The notes: a model not told the origin generated them from the letters alone. Shown: positions 20,732-31,952, counted from the first letter of the stretch. The stretch is DNA of 64,000 nucleotides from Schizosaccharomyces osmophilus (GCF_027921745.1 NC_079239.1:1639501-1703500); one strand, 5' to 3'. A program made the numbers and translations.

Positions 20732-21751
20732 TCACCAATATGTTTCTTTGAAAGCCTGAAATTGTGGCCATGTTTGATGAAAGCAATCGCTAGTTTCCAA
20801 CTTTCCTTTCGCTTCCGGCAACCACTCTTGGATTTTACGGATTCTCTTTTCGCTGGAAGGATGGGTACTAACAAAAGCAAGTGTACTGCCCATGCTTGAT
20901 TCTGCAGCAGCCATTCGCTCCCACATACTCTTGGCAGCTTCGGGATCAAAACATGCCTGACTCATCAACATCAATCCGATGTAATCAGCTTCACCCTCCA
21001 TTTTTCGGGAAAATGGTAGAAGTAGTCCAAAGTTTAACAAGAGATGAGCAAACTGTCCAGACAAATCCAACGAAGCTGCTAACAAGTAAAAGACAAAGGT
21101 AATAGCTCTTGTAAAAGCGATCTTTTCTGAAGAGTGCCTTGCCACTTGGTGTGCCGTTTCATGTCCCAAAACCGCAGCTAATCCATCTTCGTTTTGACAT
21201 ATGGGTAATATTCCTTCAAAAACAAACACTTTCCCACCAGGAAGCACAAATGCATTAGCTGAAGGATCTCGAATGACATGCAACTCCCATTTCAGATCTG
21301 AAATCCCTGAAACAGCGATAATCCTTTTTAGTACTCGAGAAACGTACAACGTTGTAGGATGATAGCTTGACAGCATACGATCTCCATACTCGGCCATGAT
21401 TTCCTTGTAAGCACTTTGAGCCATCTTTCGTTCGAAATCTAATGACACATCATTGAAGCGTTTGCGATTGCTAATTGGAACGTATTCTAAATGGGTAAAG
21501 TAGTAAGCCCCACCAGCTGCGACGAGTGCTCCAACGATTAACTGAAATCGCTTGTCTCTTGGATTTGGATTGAATGTCCGATACCTTTTAGTGCCAGTCC
21601 CGTTGGAAGGCCAATTGGGGAAGGAAGCATAATGTCTAGCTTTCGTCACTTGTTGAAACTTGGGGACAGGTCTTTTGAATAAGAAAGGAGATTGTTTTTG
21701 AATTGAACGAGAAAAAGCAAAAAGAAGGGAATTTCCCTTGCTTCGAATCAT
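20732..21751 (-). CDS. oma1: mitochondrial metalloendopeptidase Oma1
   Basis: M48-family zinc peptidase of the mitochondrial inner membrane, with a stress-activated role in quality control. The 339-residue protein starts with a basic, Phe/Ser-rich presequence, has a hydrophobic segment at about residues 72-86 (LIVGALVAAGGAYYF), then the peptidase domain with HETAH at residues 197-201. The distal zinc ligand sits in EGEADYIG, and VSTHPSSEKRI closes the domain. The length is normal. It is a single exon. The neighbouring bos1 and TMEM14 genes match the S. pombe SPAP14E8 order. Confidence 0.95.
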   Translation of the reverse strand: MIRSKGNSLLFAFSRSIQKQSPFLFKRPVPKFQQVTKARHYASFPNWPSNGTGTKRYRTFNPNPRDKRFQLIVGALVAAGGAYYFTHLEYVPISNRKRFNDVSLDFERKMAQSAYKEIMAEYGDRMLSSYHPTTLYVSRVLKRIIAVSGISDLKWELHVIRDPSANAFVLPGGKVFVFEGILPICQNEDGLAAVLGHETAHQVARHSSEKIAFTRAITFVFYLLAASLDLSGQFAHLLLNFGLLLPFSRKMEGEADYIGLMLMSQACFDPEAAKSMWERMAAAESSMGSTLAFVSTHPSSEKRIRKIQEWLPEAKGKLETSDCFHQTWPQFQAFKETYW

Positions 21752-22269
21752 TCCTGAAAAGAAGGAGAATTTAAAATATGACAGACTTTGAGTATGTACG
21801 ATGGTGTTAGTAAATTATGAGATAAGAGAATATTATTGTATCGGGGTTCTGGATTACACTAAGAAAAATTAGAATGGAAGACGATAGAAACGAAAAAGAA
21901 AGGAATATTGAATTGTAAAAAGTATAGTGTTGTTTTCAACTTCGATTCTAATTCAATTTGGTTTGAAAATGACCTGGGATGGAGGAAGAAGTAGCTGAAG
22001 GCACGTTCGTTGGAACAGACATAAAGAGAAAAACTCACCTCGACGAGCGGTTAGGAGAGAAGGAACTCTGTAAGCAAGATAGGAGTTGTAAAACCCATCC
22101 TTGTTTGGCAAAGGATATAGAAGAATATTTTTCTATGGGTGGAAGATAGAACAACGTCTGAAAGAAAAAAAGTGCAAGAAAGTTTCCAAATTTTGTAGCA
22201 ACACATGATTCATTGTATCGAAAAAAAAAAACAGTGAATAGACCCAGAAAGAAGTTTCAAAATGGGAAA
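21752..22269. other. intergenic between oma1 5' end and bos1 3' end
   Basis: About 520 nt with several A-rich and purine-rich runs. No gene, RNA or repeat recognised. Confidence 0.5.
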
Positions 22270-23140
22270 TTAGCGTAACCATCGAACAATTAAATAAAAA
22301 CAGAAAAAGACAAAAGCGGCACCAGTGTAGAATATGACTTTATCTTGCCTTGAACGCCTATTAATAGCTGAAAGCGTCGTCCTGGTGATGCCCAATGTAT
22401 TTGCTACATCTAACACTTTCTTCTTTGTCGACTTCAAAATTGATTTCTGCTCAACCAAGTCACCAAGTAGCAAACGACCGCGTTCTAAATACTCATCAAT
22501 TTGGGACTCAGCCCTTCCTATGAAATCGTTTTCATGTAAAAGACCTTCCTGCCTAGTGATGTTAGGTGGGCCATTCTCAACCAGTTCAGCGTCTGTCATG
22601 CCATTTTCACCATATGGATTATCGGGAGTTGCACTCGGATACCCTCTTCTTCCAAATAACTCTCTTCTATTTTTGGCATGGGCAGCATCGCGAACTTGAG
22701 CCTTTAGTTGCTCAAAATGCTCTGATAGTTGGGAATGCTTTTGGTAAAACTCTTGAACACGCACAGTAGCTTTGTTTTTCTTCGCAGGTATCAGTTCCCT
22801 TTTCACCATACTGTTGTAATCCTCAATAGAGCGATTCAGTGAAAGAAAGGATGCCGATATTTGGCCTACACTTTCGTTAGCCAGTTATTGAGAAAGTGCG
22901 TTCTCGAAGGAAAGCTTCGCTTCGTAAAACACGGCAACAGAAGATAAATAGCCTTCAAATAACAGATTCTTCTTTACCTTGGATACCAGCTAGGGATATC
23001 GTGTTGCTTTCATCTTCAACACCACGCTCAAATTCGTTCAGATCCTTTTGTATCGACTGAAGTAACTTGGTACACTAGCATTCACAGTTAATTACTCATT
23101 CATTAATATCTCATACATGGTTATAGAGGGTATTACTCAT
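22270..23140 (-). CDS. bos1: ER-Golgi Qb-SNARE Bos1
   Basis: SNARE for ER-to-Golgi vesicle fusion, acting with Sed5, Bet1 and Sec22 partners. Three exons: 23117-23140 (MSNTLYNH), 22978-23074 and 22270-22865. Introns of 42 and 112 nt have GTATGA and GTAAAG donors and acceptors in CTAG and GTAG. The joined protein has 238 residues, close to the 244 of budding yeast Bos1. The first exon ends LYNH as in yeast, and exon 2 to 3 rebuilds the conserved block GIQGQISASF. The SNARE motif covers about residues 150-215 and a single C-terminal membrane anchor follows (FYTGAAFVFFCFYLIV). An unusual repeat array lies directly upstream. Confidence 0.93.
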
Positions 23141-23249
23141 TATTTGCCAGGAAAGGTTCCAAGACAATATTTCATTACGTCCTCTACACATTTCATGGTG
23201 TAAGTAGATGATTTATGAACAAGTAACAGATGTTACCTGTATATAAAAC

Positions 23250-23354
23250 GACATAATGGGACTGTAAACAAAAGATAAATTCATAAAATGACTGAATGGG
23301 TGTTAATTCATAAAGGGACATAATGGGCGGTGGATCATAATAAGACATAATGGG
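23250..23354. repeat. short direct-repeat array upstream of bos1 (GACATAATGGG units)
   Basis: Three exact copies of GACATAATGGG (23250-23260, 23317-23327, 23344-23354) and one variant, GACTGAATGGG (23290-23300). The last three copies are spaced by exactly 27 nt. They lie about 110-215 nt upstream of the bos1 ATG, so on the gene strand they read CCCATTATGTC. They could be a tandem-duplicated promoter element. Confidence 0.75.
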
Positions 23355-23628
23355 ATGGTAAGCCAAAGGCCAAGTTACTATAAATACAGGTCAAGTACGG
23401 CGATCAGGGGAATTCATTTCTAACCTTTTTATTTCATTGATTTATGAAGAGTGTCGTCGCAACAACTCATTAGATCATTATTACTTTCTAAGAAGAAGTA
23501 TATCAAAAAAGAGATATATAAAATAAAAAAAAAAAAAACAAAAAACCTACATTTATCCAGTTGTCGTAAGTACCTAACACATTTGAAAAATAATGAATGA
23601 CAAAAATGTTTGCCAGCAAACATTTGGC
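23355..23628. other. tos4 3' flank
   Basis: AT-rich sequence with an A-run and no supported gene. Confidence 0.45.
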
Positions 23629-25453
23629 TTATGCCAAACGGCGTTTTCTAGAGGAGTGATTCGATGAACGTACACGAGTACGAGGCTTTTTCCAAAAATA
23701 TTGCTTATGGACTCGGCGCGAAGAACGCACAGGACGCATAATTGGTGCATAACGCTGGCGACGTTCTTCATCGTCATCTTCTTCCGGGTTATAATACCAT
23801 TGACTCCAAAGAGGATCGCCATTGGCATCCGTTCCAAATCGTCGAACCTCCTTTAGGTATGAATATTGCTTAGCAAGCTCGCGTAAGTGGTCCTGAACGG
23901 CAGCCAAAGGCATACCGCTTGGGAACAAGTGAGCTAACACGGTCAACGCCGTCGTAGAAGTTGTAGAAAAAACCAATTCATCCAAAATGAGTCCCATTAG
24001 TAGACTTTCGGGAGCTGAATTTTCCTTTGATGACTCAACATAATTTTCAGAAGGCTCATTAGCGTAGCCATTTTCTTGTAAACAGGTGGTAGGATCAGCT
24101 TTTACTTCGTTATATGAGTTAGGGGTCATGGTATTTGCATTTTCATCATCATTGTACGGTGAAGAGGGTAATATGGCAGTAGGAGGTTCTTGATTCTCTT
24201 CCATTTCCCGGTTCGCAATTAGGTTCTTTAGGTGTTTTCTGTTCGCTAAACCTTCAGCACTTTCGTCCATGCTATCATGGCGAACGACGATGGGCTCCTC
24301 CGGCGTTGGCACTACGTTATTGTAAAATTCGCCGTTACTTCCTTCTTCATCTTGATATACTTGGATGTCTTGTTGTTCATGGTTTGGATCACAGCTATAG
24401 GATTCAGTGCTGAGATTAGGCTTAAGATAGGAATCATTCTCTTCCATTTTAGCTGTTGATTCATTCATCATAGACATGTCAATTTCCTCAGCGGCATGTA
24501 CATTGGCTTTTTTGTCTTCTTCCATTCCAACCTCAATAAGTCTTTCAAGTACACGTTGTTTTCTAGCTGGCTCGTTTTCTTCGGTAGATGTGTTTGCGAT
24601 ATCCTTAAATCTTGCTTTTGTCAATGCCTGGGCAGCAAAAAGTTCAGGATCAGCTCCGATTTCTTGAGGAGGAGAAGAAGGTAGCAAAGGAAGGTGTCCG
24701 CGAGTTGATGGAGACATCGGTGCTTCATTTTCATTTGCGGCATCATCATACTCTGAGTTTTCTCCTTCGGTATCGAAAGGATCTTCGGGCCAGCCAAGTA
24801 GCATTCGATACCCAAAAACATCTAGTATAGGACAACTGTCAAGTCCTGGACGGAACAAAACGACACGGTCATTTTTTTTCATGTGGTAGACGGCTTTGCG
24901 TAAGGAGTCAGTAAGAATCATACCGTTCCAACCTACACACTCAACGATCATACGGTCAAGTGTGCATATAACGACTGCATGGACGCGTGAAATAGCCTTG
25001 TCAGCGATGGAAAGGACATGATCACATTGTTGTGTTGAGCGTCCAATCTTGATGACACGAGACACATTCATCTTCACATACGACATGGGCGTTAAAGGTT
25101 CCCGTTTCACGGCGGAAATGGGTGACGATGGTTGATAAAAGGTGTTGCTGGAAGGCTCTGGAGTCAAAACGAATTGGCCTAAAATCAATTAGTAAAGCAT
25201 TCTTTGAAAGCTAGTCGGGCTACATAGACTGACTAGCAGGAAGGTGATAGAGTGAATCATTGACACGCATTGAGTACAATGGATCCGATGAATACAACTC
25301 TTTATGAAAGACAAGGTACCTACCTAAGGGAGGCTTCCCTACGTTAAGAGAGCCATTAGGATGTTTTGACATCCAGCTTTTCTTATGAAAAGGACTGGGA
25401 GACGAGGAAATGGGTGAAGGAAGTGAGAACTCATTCTCTGTTACTGAAGCCAT
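23629..25453 (-). CDS. tos4: FHA-domain protein, Tos4-like
   Basis: A nuclear FHA-domain protein. Budding yeast Tos4 is a G1/S-regulated chromatin-associated factor with roles in the DNA-damage checkpoint. Exon 1 is 25324-25453 and exon 2 is 23629-25178. The 145-nt intron has a GTAGGT donor, a CTAAT branch and a TTAG acceptor. The product is 559 residues. The FHA domain lies at about residues 80-165, with the phosphopeptide-binding IGRS and SRVH motifs; a long acidic, probably disordered middle and a basic C-terminus (RVRSSNHSSRKRRL) follow. The gene corresponds to S. pombe SPAP14E8.02. Its promoter carries many MluI cell-cycle boxes, fitting MBF control. Confidence 0.9.
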
Positions 25454-25879
25454 TGGAGAAGATGAACAAAATTAAGAGGATAGAAACGACTGAAAAGAGG
25501 GAGAGAGGTAATATTAAAATGAATAAAAGAAAGTAAGTCTTTGAAGCACACCAAGGTTTAGATAAGCCAGTGTAATGTTAGGACGAACTAACAAAGAAAG
25601 ATGCGGGGGAATTAAACAAAGAAATGAAATTATTTTTGAAAGACTTCAACGAATTACCTTATATATCTAAAGTTTGAAGTAATCACTCAGTTACGTCTTA
25701 CACGTTTAGCATAACCCCGACAGAAAGATGTCAACAAACAAAGGATACAGTTTACACCTAATGAACAACCTTTTTTATGAATATGCAAACGCTGTTGAAG
25801 CAACAGATGCAGAGTCTGTTGAAGAAAGACTCTCAAACACCGCTGCAATGTTTATATATATGAAGTAGCGCGTTCGTGT

Positions 25880-25978
25880 CGCGACGCGTCGCGGCTGAGA
25901 TAGATTGAGCAATAAGCGTGGACGCGTTTTCATTTTACGTGTTTACTGGATCCAGTGGCTTCCGTAAAGCGCGACGCG
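25880..25978. promoter_or_regulatory. MluI cell-cycle boxes upstream of tos4 (proximal group)
   Basis: ACGCGT at 25884-25889, inside the 14-bp palindrome CGCGACGCGTCGCG (25880-25893), a second ACGCGT at 25922-25927, and an ACGCGC core at 25974-25979. ACGCGT is the binding site of fission yeast MBF (Cdc10-Res1/Res2). They lie about 430-525 nt before the tos4 ATG. Confidence 0.75.
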
Positions 25979-26191
25979 CTGCCATATGACAAAAATGCGA
26001 TTTTAATTATGAATGTTGTTTCCATAAGTAAATATTGGAAAAGACACTTTCAAAAAGGGAAAGAGGTGTGTCGAAAGGCAAAAAGTGGTTTATGTTAAAG
26101 GTGAACTCATACTCTGAAATCAAGGGATTTCACTTTTCTTTCAAAAAGAGCTGCCATTGTCATGACCCTGTTCTACCAAACAGCCCTGTAT

Positions 26192-26451
26192 ACGCGACGC
26201 GTTGCAACAACCTAACAAAGAAGAAGCAGGACCACAGTGTCGTTTCACAAGTTGTAAAGAGAATAGAGGTAACCATATGCTTTCCAAGCTACTTGAATAT
26301 GTTTGCACGAGTGACTTTTAGTTAAATTTGAACTTTTGTTGCAACCTTTCCGTATGCACGCGTAATTTCTTATACAAGCACCATTGCTAAGAATTGGTTT
26401 ATTTTAGATTTTCTTTGTAAAAAGAAGAAAGGAGTAAACCGTTTAACGCGC
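26192..26451. promoter_or_regulatory. MluI cell-cycle boxes, distal group
   Basis: Overlapping ACGCGA/ACGCGT at 26192-26202, ACGCGT at 26358-26363, and an ACGCGC core at 26446-26451. They extend the tos4-proximal cluster and lie about 0.9-1.2 kb before pss1, so either divergent gene could use them; tos4 is the likelier target. Confidence 0.55.
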
Positions 26452-27357
26452 GTTTTGATCGTTCGATCTCCTGTTTTTGAAAGAAGGTCAGGTTATTTAT
26501 TAGTGTAACGCAGTGTGCAAACTTTTCTAACCAATGAATCTTTCATTTTCTTGAATAATTCAAACAATTATGTCCAAAGAAAACATTTTTGTGAATCTAT
26601 TTCCTTCTTTTTATTTTCAATTCAATTCAAACGACCGTGAAAGGACGCTGCTCATTTTAACCTGCCTTGTATACGAAACAACACGCCTAGTATTTTAACT
26701 CTTCTTTTGTTTATTTGTGAGACTTTTCGTGTTTAGTGAACGTTAACCTCTTTTAGCTTTTTTGGAATTTTGTGTCCTATCCCACATACCGTTAATTACA
26801 ACACTGCCGTAAATAGCTCTAATGTATGGATAGAAGAAAGAAGTTTCGAGCTCAATCAAGAAACAATTGAAGTGCTTCCTATAACCGATAAAATTAAAAA
26901 TAGAAATTGTTTTTTTTATTTTTCTTTAATAGATTTTCTGTATTTGGGACTGCTATAATTTAGAACACCAGAAACTGCTCTCTCATTTATTACCGCACTA
27001 AGGTCTGTCCTCAACCAATTCACTCAACAACGTGAAGAAGTACTTGATTCTTCTTTTCTTGTGAAATACTTGTTTTAAAGGCTCTCGTACTATTCAGAGC
27101 TTAATTAAATTTCACATTTAGGTATTTCTGTATTTTAAACAGGTATGTGAAATGTAAAATGTGAAAAATTTGCATTGCAAGATATGCTGGTCTATGGGCT
27201 GCAAGAGATGAGAAACACTGTGGCTATTCCAACAGTTGTTGATTCTTTGGAATTTTTTCACTTTGAATTTCCAAAAATGGTTTCTTGTCTTGGTCAACAC
27301 AAGCTGCACAGCATAGCATTATCGTGACTATAGAATTCTAACTCTTAATGTAGTGCC

Positions 27358-29535
27358 ATGTCTTCCAGGACGAACGTTGTCGGTATCGATTTTGGTAACA
27401 GCAAGACTGTTATTGCTGTTGCTCGTAATCGTGCTATCGATGTCATTGTAAACGAAGTTTCCAATCGTTCTACTCCTTCTTTGGTCTCTTACGGTGAACG
27501 CTGCCGTTTCTTGGGTGAAGGTGCCAAGTCTCAAGAGGCTTCCAACTTTAAGAACACTGTTGGAAGTTTGAAGCGTTTGGCTGGCCGCACCCTCGATGAC
27601 CCCGAGATCCAACAGATCGAGTCTGCCTTCGTTTCCGCTCCTCTTGCCGAGGTTGATGGTTTCGTTGGTGCTAAAGTACGTTACCTCAACGAAGAAAATG
27701 CATTCTCCAACATTCAACTCATTGCTGCCTACTTTACCAAGGTTAAGGCTATTGCTGAAGCTGAGTTGATTGGCTCCGTTAGCGATGTCGTTATTTCTAT
27801 CCCTGCTTGGTTCACTGACATTCAACGTCGTGCCATCTTGGAAGCCGCCAACCTTGCCGGTCTCAACCCTTTGCGTTTGATGAATGACAACGCTGCTGCT
27901 GCTTTGACCTATGGTATTACCAAGACCGACTTGCCTGAACCTGAAGATCCTCGTAAGGTTGCCATTGTTGACCTTGGTCACTCCAACTACTCCGTTTCTA
28001 TTATCGAGTTCAGCCGTGGCCAATTCCACATTAAGTCCACCGTTTGTGACCGTAACCTTGGTAGCCGTAACATGGACAAGGCTCTCATTGACCACTTTGC
28101 TGCTGAATTCAAACAAAAATACCAGATGGATGTTCTTTCTAACTCTAAGGCCACCTTCCGCTTGGCCGCTGCTGTCGAGCGTCTCAAGAAGGTTCTTTCC
28201 GCTAATGCTTCTGCTCACATTAACGTCGAAATGATCATGAACGACATTGATGCTAGCTCTTTCATAAAGAGAGACCAATTTGAAGAACTCATTCAACCCC
28301 TTTTGGAGCGTCTTACTAAGCCCCTTCAAGAAGCCCTCGACCAAGCCGGTATCAAGAAAGAGGAACTTTACAGCGTTGAAATGGTCGGTGGCTGCACTCG
28401 TGTTCCCAGCGTTAAGGAAACCGTTTCCAACTTCTTTGGTAAGACCCTTTCTTTCACCTTGAACCAAGATGAAGCCGTTGCCCGTGGTTGTGCTCTCTCT
28501 TGTGCTATTTTGTCTCCTGTTTTCCGTGTTCGTGACTTTAACGTTCATGATATTACCCCATATCCCGTCACCTTCAGCTGGGAGCCTATCCCCGAAAACC
28601 CTGAAGAAGACACTAACTTGGAAGTTTTCTCTCGTAACAACCCCATTCCCTCTACCAAGATCTTGACCTTCTACCGTAAAGCTCCCTTCACCCTTGATGC
28701 TTTCTATTCTCACAAGGAGCTTTTGCCTGGTAACATCCGCCCCAACATTGCTCGTTATTTGATCAATGATGTTAAGCCTAACGCTCAAGGTGATTTGAGC
28801 ATTGTCAAGATCAAGGCTCGTCTTGATTTACACGGTATTTTGGTTGTTGAGCAAGCTTACATTGTCGAAGAGCAAGAAGTTGAAGAGCCTGTCGAGACTC
28901 CTCCCAAGGAAGGTGAAGAAGAAAAGGATGAGCCCGTCAAGATGCGCAAGGTTAAGAAGTTGGTCAAGACCGCTGATCTCAGCGTTTCTGTTGAGGAAGA
29001 GCGTCTTCCTGAAAAGGTTTTGCAGAAGTACTCTGAAATGGAGCATCAAATGATTGCCAATGATAAACTTGTTTCTGAGACCGTTGATCGCAAGAACGCC
29101 TTAGAAGAATATATCTACGACACTCGTTCGAAGCTTGATGAGATTTATGCTCCCTTTACTAATGAGGAGGAAAGCTCCAAATTCAAAGAATTGCTTGGCG
29201 CCTCCGAAGACTGGTTGTACGAAGAAGGTGAAGATACCACCAAGGCCATCTATACCGCTAAGCTTGAGGATCTCATGCGTATTGGAGGTCCTATCCGTCA
29301 GCGTTACTTAGACTCTGAGGAAGAGAAGCGTCAAAAGGTTCAAGCTGAGCGTGATGCCACTGCCAAAGCCGCTGCTGAAAAGACAAAGAAGCAAGAAGAT
29401 GTGCCCTCTGGTAAATTTGAAGCTGGTACTGGTGGTCGTGCTCCTCCTCCTCCTCCTGCTGAGCCTGTTGCCGAAGGAAACGGTGAGGGAGAAAATCAGA
29501 ATGAACAAATGGAAATCGATGAGCAGAAGCAATAA
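27358..29535 (+). CDS. pss1: Hsp110-type chaperone Pss1 (Hsp70 superfamily)
   Basis: Cytosolic Hsp110, the nucleotide-exchange partner of Hsp70 in folding and disaggregation. 725 residues in a single exon. The Hsp70 nucleotide-binding domain opens with VVGIDFGNSKTVIAVAR and includes VVISIPAWF, RLMNDNAAAAL and EMVGGCTRVPSVK (to about residue 385). A beta-sandwich region follows, then a charged insertion (EEPVETPPKEGEEEKDEP) and the alpha-helical lid, typical of Hsp110 rather than Hsp70. The tail is Pro/Gln-rich and ends MEIDEQKQ. Codon bias is very strong, consistent with high expression. It matches S. pombe SPAC110.04c (pss1). Confidence 0.96.
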   Translation: MSSRTNVVGIDFGNSKTVIAVARNRAIDVIVNEVSNRSTPSLVSYGERCRFLGEGAKSQEASNFKNTVGSLKRLAGRTLDDPEIQQIESAFVSAPLAEVDGFVGAKVRYLNEENAFSNIQLIAAYFTKVKAIAEAELIGSVSDVVISIPAWFTDIQRRAILEAANLAGLNPLRLMNDNAAAALTYGITKTDLPEPEDPRKVAIVDLGHSNYSVSIIEFSRGQFHIKSTVCDRNLGSRNMDKALIDHFAAEFKQKYQMDVLSNSKATFRLAAAVERLKKVLSANASAHINVEMIMNDIDASSFIKRDQFEELIQPLLERLTKPLQEALDQAGIKKEELYSVEMVGGCTRVPSVKETVSNFFGKTLSFTLNQDEAVARGCALSCAILSPVFRVRDFNVHDITPYPVTFSWEPIPENPEEDTNLEVFSRNNPIPSTKILTFYRKAPFTLDAFYSHKELLPGNIRPNIARYLINDVKPNAQGDLSIVKIKARLDLHGILVVEQAYIVEEQEVEEPVETPPKEGEEEKDEPVKMRKVKKLVKTADLSVSVEEERLPEKVLQKYSEMEHQMIANDKLVSETVDRKNALEEYIYDTRSKLDEIYAPFTNEEESSKFKELLGASEDWLYEEGEDTTKAIYTAKLEDLMRIGGPIRQRYLDSEEEKRQKVQAERDATAKAAAEKTKKQEDVPSGKFEAGTGGRAPPPPPAEPVAEGNGEGENQNEQMEIDEQKQ

Positions 29536-30116
29536 AAAAGTTTAGGTACCGTTTGCTTATGATGTTTTAATATAGTTTTTGTTCATCCTTGAAAGGCTTT
29601 ATTTTGTCTTCGGAGATAGTTAGGTTTAAAAAAAATAGTTATTGTTCTATAGAAGTCTTACATATGTGAGCGCAATGTAGCATGGTAATGGGTAGCAAAC
29701 GTGTTTTTAGAAAATTGTTGGTGTTCACCTATATTCGAAAATAAATGTAAAGAGCGCATATTTCCAATTACACAATTAGATAAAAAGTTATACTCTAAGA
29801 TTATCGCTGTTCATTAATTCTTATAGTCAACACCGGAAAAAAAAAGTGTTGATGTATTTGCAGCAAAGAGTATATACTACAGACAAGATCAATCAAAGTC
29901 AACAGGTAGAACGGATAGAAAAAAAATGCCCAGTTAAAACATACAGGGGGGAACCAAAGAAGTTACAAGATAGGAAGACGGAAACGAATATAAAGGTGTA
30001 GATGTCAGAAATGGCTAGCGTAGAAGGATGCTATAGAATAGGGATAGTTAATTAAAGCTTACTTTAAGCACCGGCAAATTTTGTAGATGCCGACATAAAT
30101 GAGGGCCAAAGACAGA
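29536..30116. other. convergent 3' region pss1/cdc42
   Basis: About 580 nt of 3'-UTR-like sequence with A-runs. No supported gene or RNA. Confidence 0.5.
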
Positions 30117-31073
30117 TTACATAATAAGGCATTTCGTTTTTTTCTTGTGAGGAACAGGAGGATCTAGAGCTGCCACAATAGCTTCATCAAACACGTTTTT
30201 CAACCCTCTTTGTGTTAAAGCAGAGCATTCAACGTATTTAACAGCACCTAATTCACGAGCCAAACGCTCACCTTGCTCATGAGTGAGTGTGTGTTTATGT
30301 TGACGAGCCAACTTTTGCTGGACAGATGGGTCATCACGCAAATCAATTTGAGTACCGACAATCAAGCAGGGAACACCGGGGCAATGATGATGTACTTCGG
30401 GAAACCACTTTTCTTTGACGTTTTCAAAACTGGCAGGAGATGTGACACTAAAGCAAACCAAGAAAACATCAGTTTGAGGATACGACAAAGGACGCAAGCG
30501 ATCGTAATCCTCTTGACCAGCTGTATCAAATAAGCCAAGAGTATAAGGTTCATCGCCAATCATGACAGTAACAGCATACTAGTACAGGGTTAATTTCTTG
30601 CACTTATATTCAGCATTATTATGAACCCGAAAAGACAGATGGCTATTCATCTCTTTCATTCGAAGCACTTTCCAGCCAAACGTAAATTGTCTCGACGGGT
30701 GGCTGAACAGATTCCAAAATGAACGAGCATGCATCCCATCAAGTGCGTTTTGTCGTAGATTCATCCTTTTTTACATACATTATCAAAGACTGTAGGAACA
30801 TAGTCACTTGGGAATTTGTTTGTCGTGTAAGAAATCAGCAAGCAGGTCTATGATGTACGTCAGCAAACGAATGTCTCATTTCCAATTCAGAGCCTATTAG
30901 AAGAACTGTATAAGGGTTTGTTTGCTTGAAAAGAGCTCAAACTCCTATTTCACTCAATTCAACCCTTAAAAACCTTCAAATTTCTTTCAAGACCGGGCTC
31001 TACACACGCGTTACGAATTACATACCTTACCAACAGCACCGTCACCGACAACAACGCACTTAATAGTTGGCAT
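30117..31073 (-). CDS. cdc42: Rho-family GTPase Cdc42
   Basis: Small GTPase that organises cell polarity, actin and exocytosis at growing tips. Three exons: 31026-31073 ([16 protein letters not shown]), 30779-30847 and 30117-30578. Introns have GTATGT donors, CTGAC and TTAAC branch points and TAG acceptors. The joined protein is exactly 192 residues, the family's usual length. Visible motifs are the P-loop GDGAVGKT, the effector loop [27 protein letters not shown] and ECSAL, with a polybasic KKKTK and the CLIM prenylation box at the end. Intron 1 is 178 nt and intron 2 is 200 nt. It matches S. pombe SPAC110.03. Confidence 0.98.
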
Positions 31074-31952
31074 GTTGCTTGTTATTGATCCCTAATTTCC
31101 TTTGGAAAAGCAAATTCTAATGAATATGGTAACCTTTAGTCCCTTTGCAGACACGGTGTTGGTTGTAGGTAAGAATTAAGGCCAATATGACGGTCATATC
31201 GAGCCATTAGCGATGTCAAGGAGTGCTGGTATACACAATAGTGATACGTAACGCACAATAAAAAAAATTGTTAAAAAGTCATGAAAAAGTTCTTTCGTGA
31301 CTACTGTATCGTAGCTATCCGGTTAATGCAAGTTAAAATATCAAGCGAACGTTTTTCGCATGAATGACACTTTTTATTTACAAGATGAAGATGAAATGAA
31401 AGCAATTCCTAAAACGCTCATACTTTTCAAGCTCTAAAACCCTTCATAATACAACAATATAGTCAGATACAGTAATCTTGTTTTAGACGCAACCGTCTCT
31501 TCTGTCATATATAAATCTCCATTGGGTTTGTTTAGAGTACGAGTAGGCAGTAAATTGAATCTTAGAGCCTTGCTATCTTTGGTTCCAATAAAGTTGTCGT
31601 ATTTCATGGTAAACTAGGAAAAGCAGACACCAAGGCTTTAAGATACTTAATGAACAATAAAAACCAGCTATGTGCTACAGAAACCAAATATGTAAATGAC
31701 GGAAAACTTATATTCTATAAAAAAAAGACAATGTTGCTTCTTGAAAGCTTCATCGACGTAAAACCCATTATTAAAGAAAGACAACCCATAATGAACAATC
31801 CATTTTGTAATTTTTTATGAATCAAAGGGAGAAGCAATGCCAAGGTAAAAGCATGCTTGTTCCATTCATAAAGTACAAAAGATATATAGCACATATAACG
31901 AATAAATATTTATCAAATTGTAAGCTGGTTAAACCAACGTAAAACAGATTTT
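31074..31952. other. intergenic between cdc42 5' end and pds5 3' end
   Basis: The cdc42 promoter and pds5 3' UTR, about 880 nt. No RNA gene, repeat or convincing open frame seen. Confidence 0.5.

Larger units (their letters stand above)
25454..27357. other. 1.9-kb divergent intergenic region tos4/pss1
   Basis: Unusually long for this genome. Besides the ACGCGT sites it holds heat-shock-element-like units: GAAGTTTC at 26840-26847 preceded by two more GAA units, and TTCTTGAA at 26548-26555. Both would fit Hsf1 control of the Hsp110 gene, but the matches are short. Small open frames inside have no family likeness. Confidence 0.5.

Noticed and set aside
27328-28788. 486-codon open frame antisense to pss1
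   Set aside because: Caused by strong codon bias of pss1 (few antisense stops); no family likeness and fully inside a certain gene.
31006-31011. ACGCGT within cdc42 intron 1
   Set aside because: Single site inside an intron with no cluster; not enough to claim cell-cycle control of cdc42.
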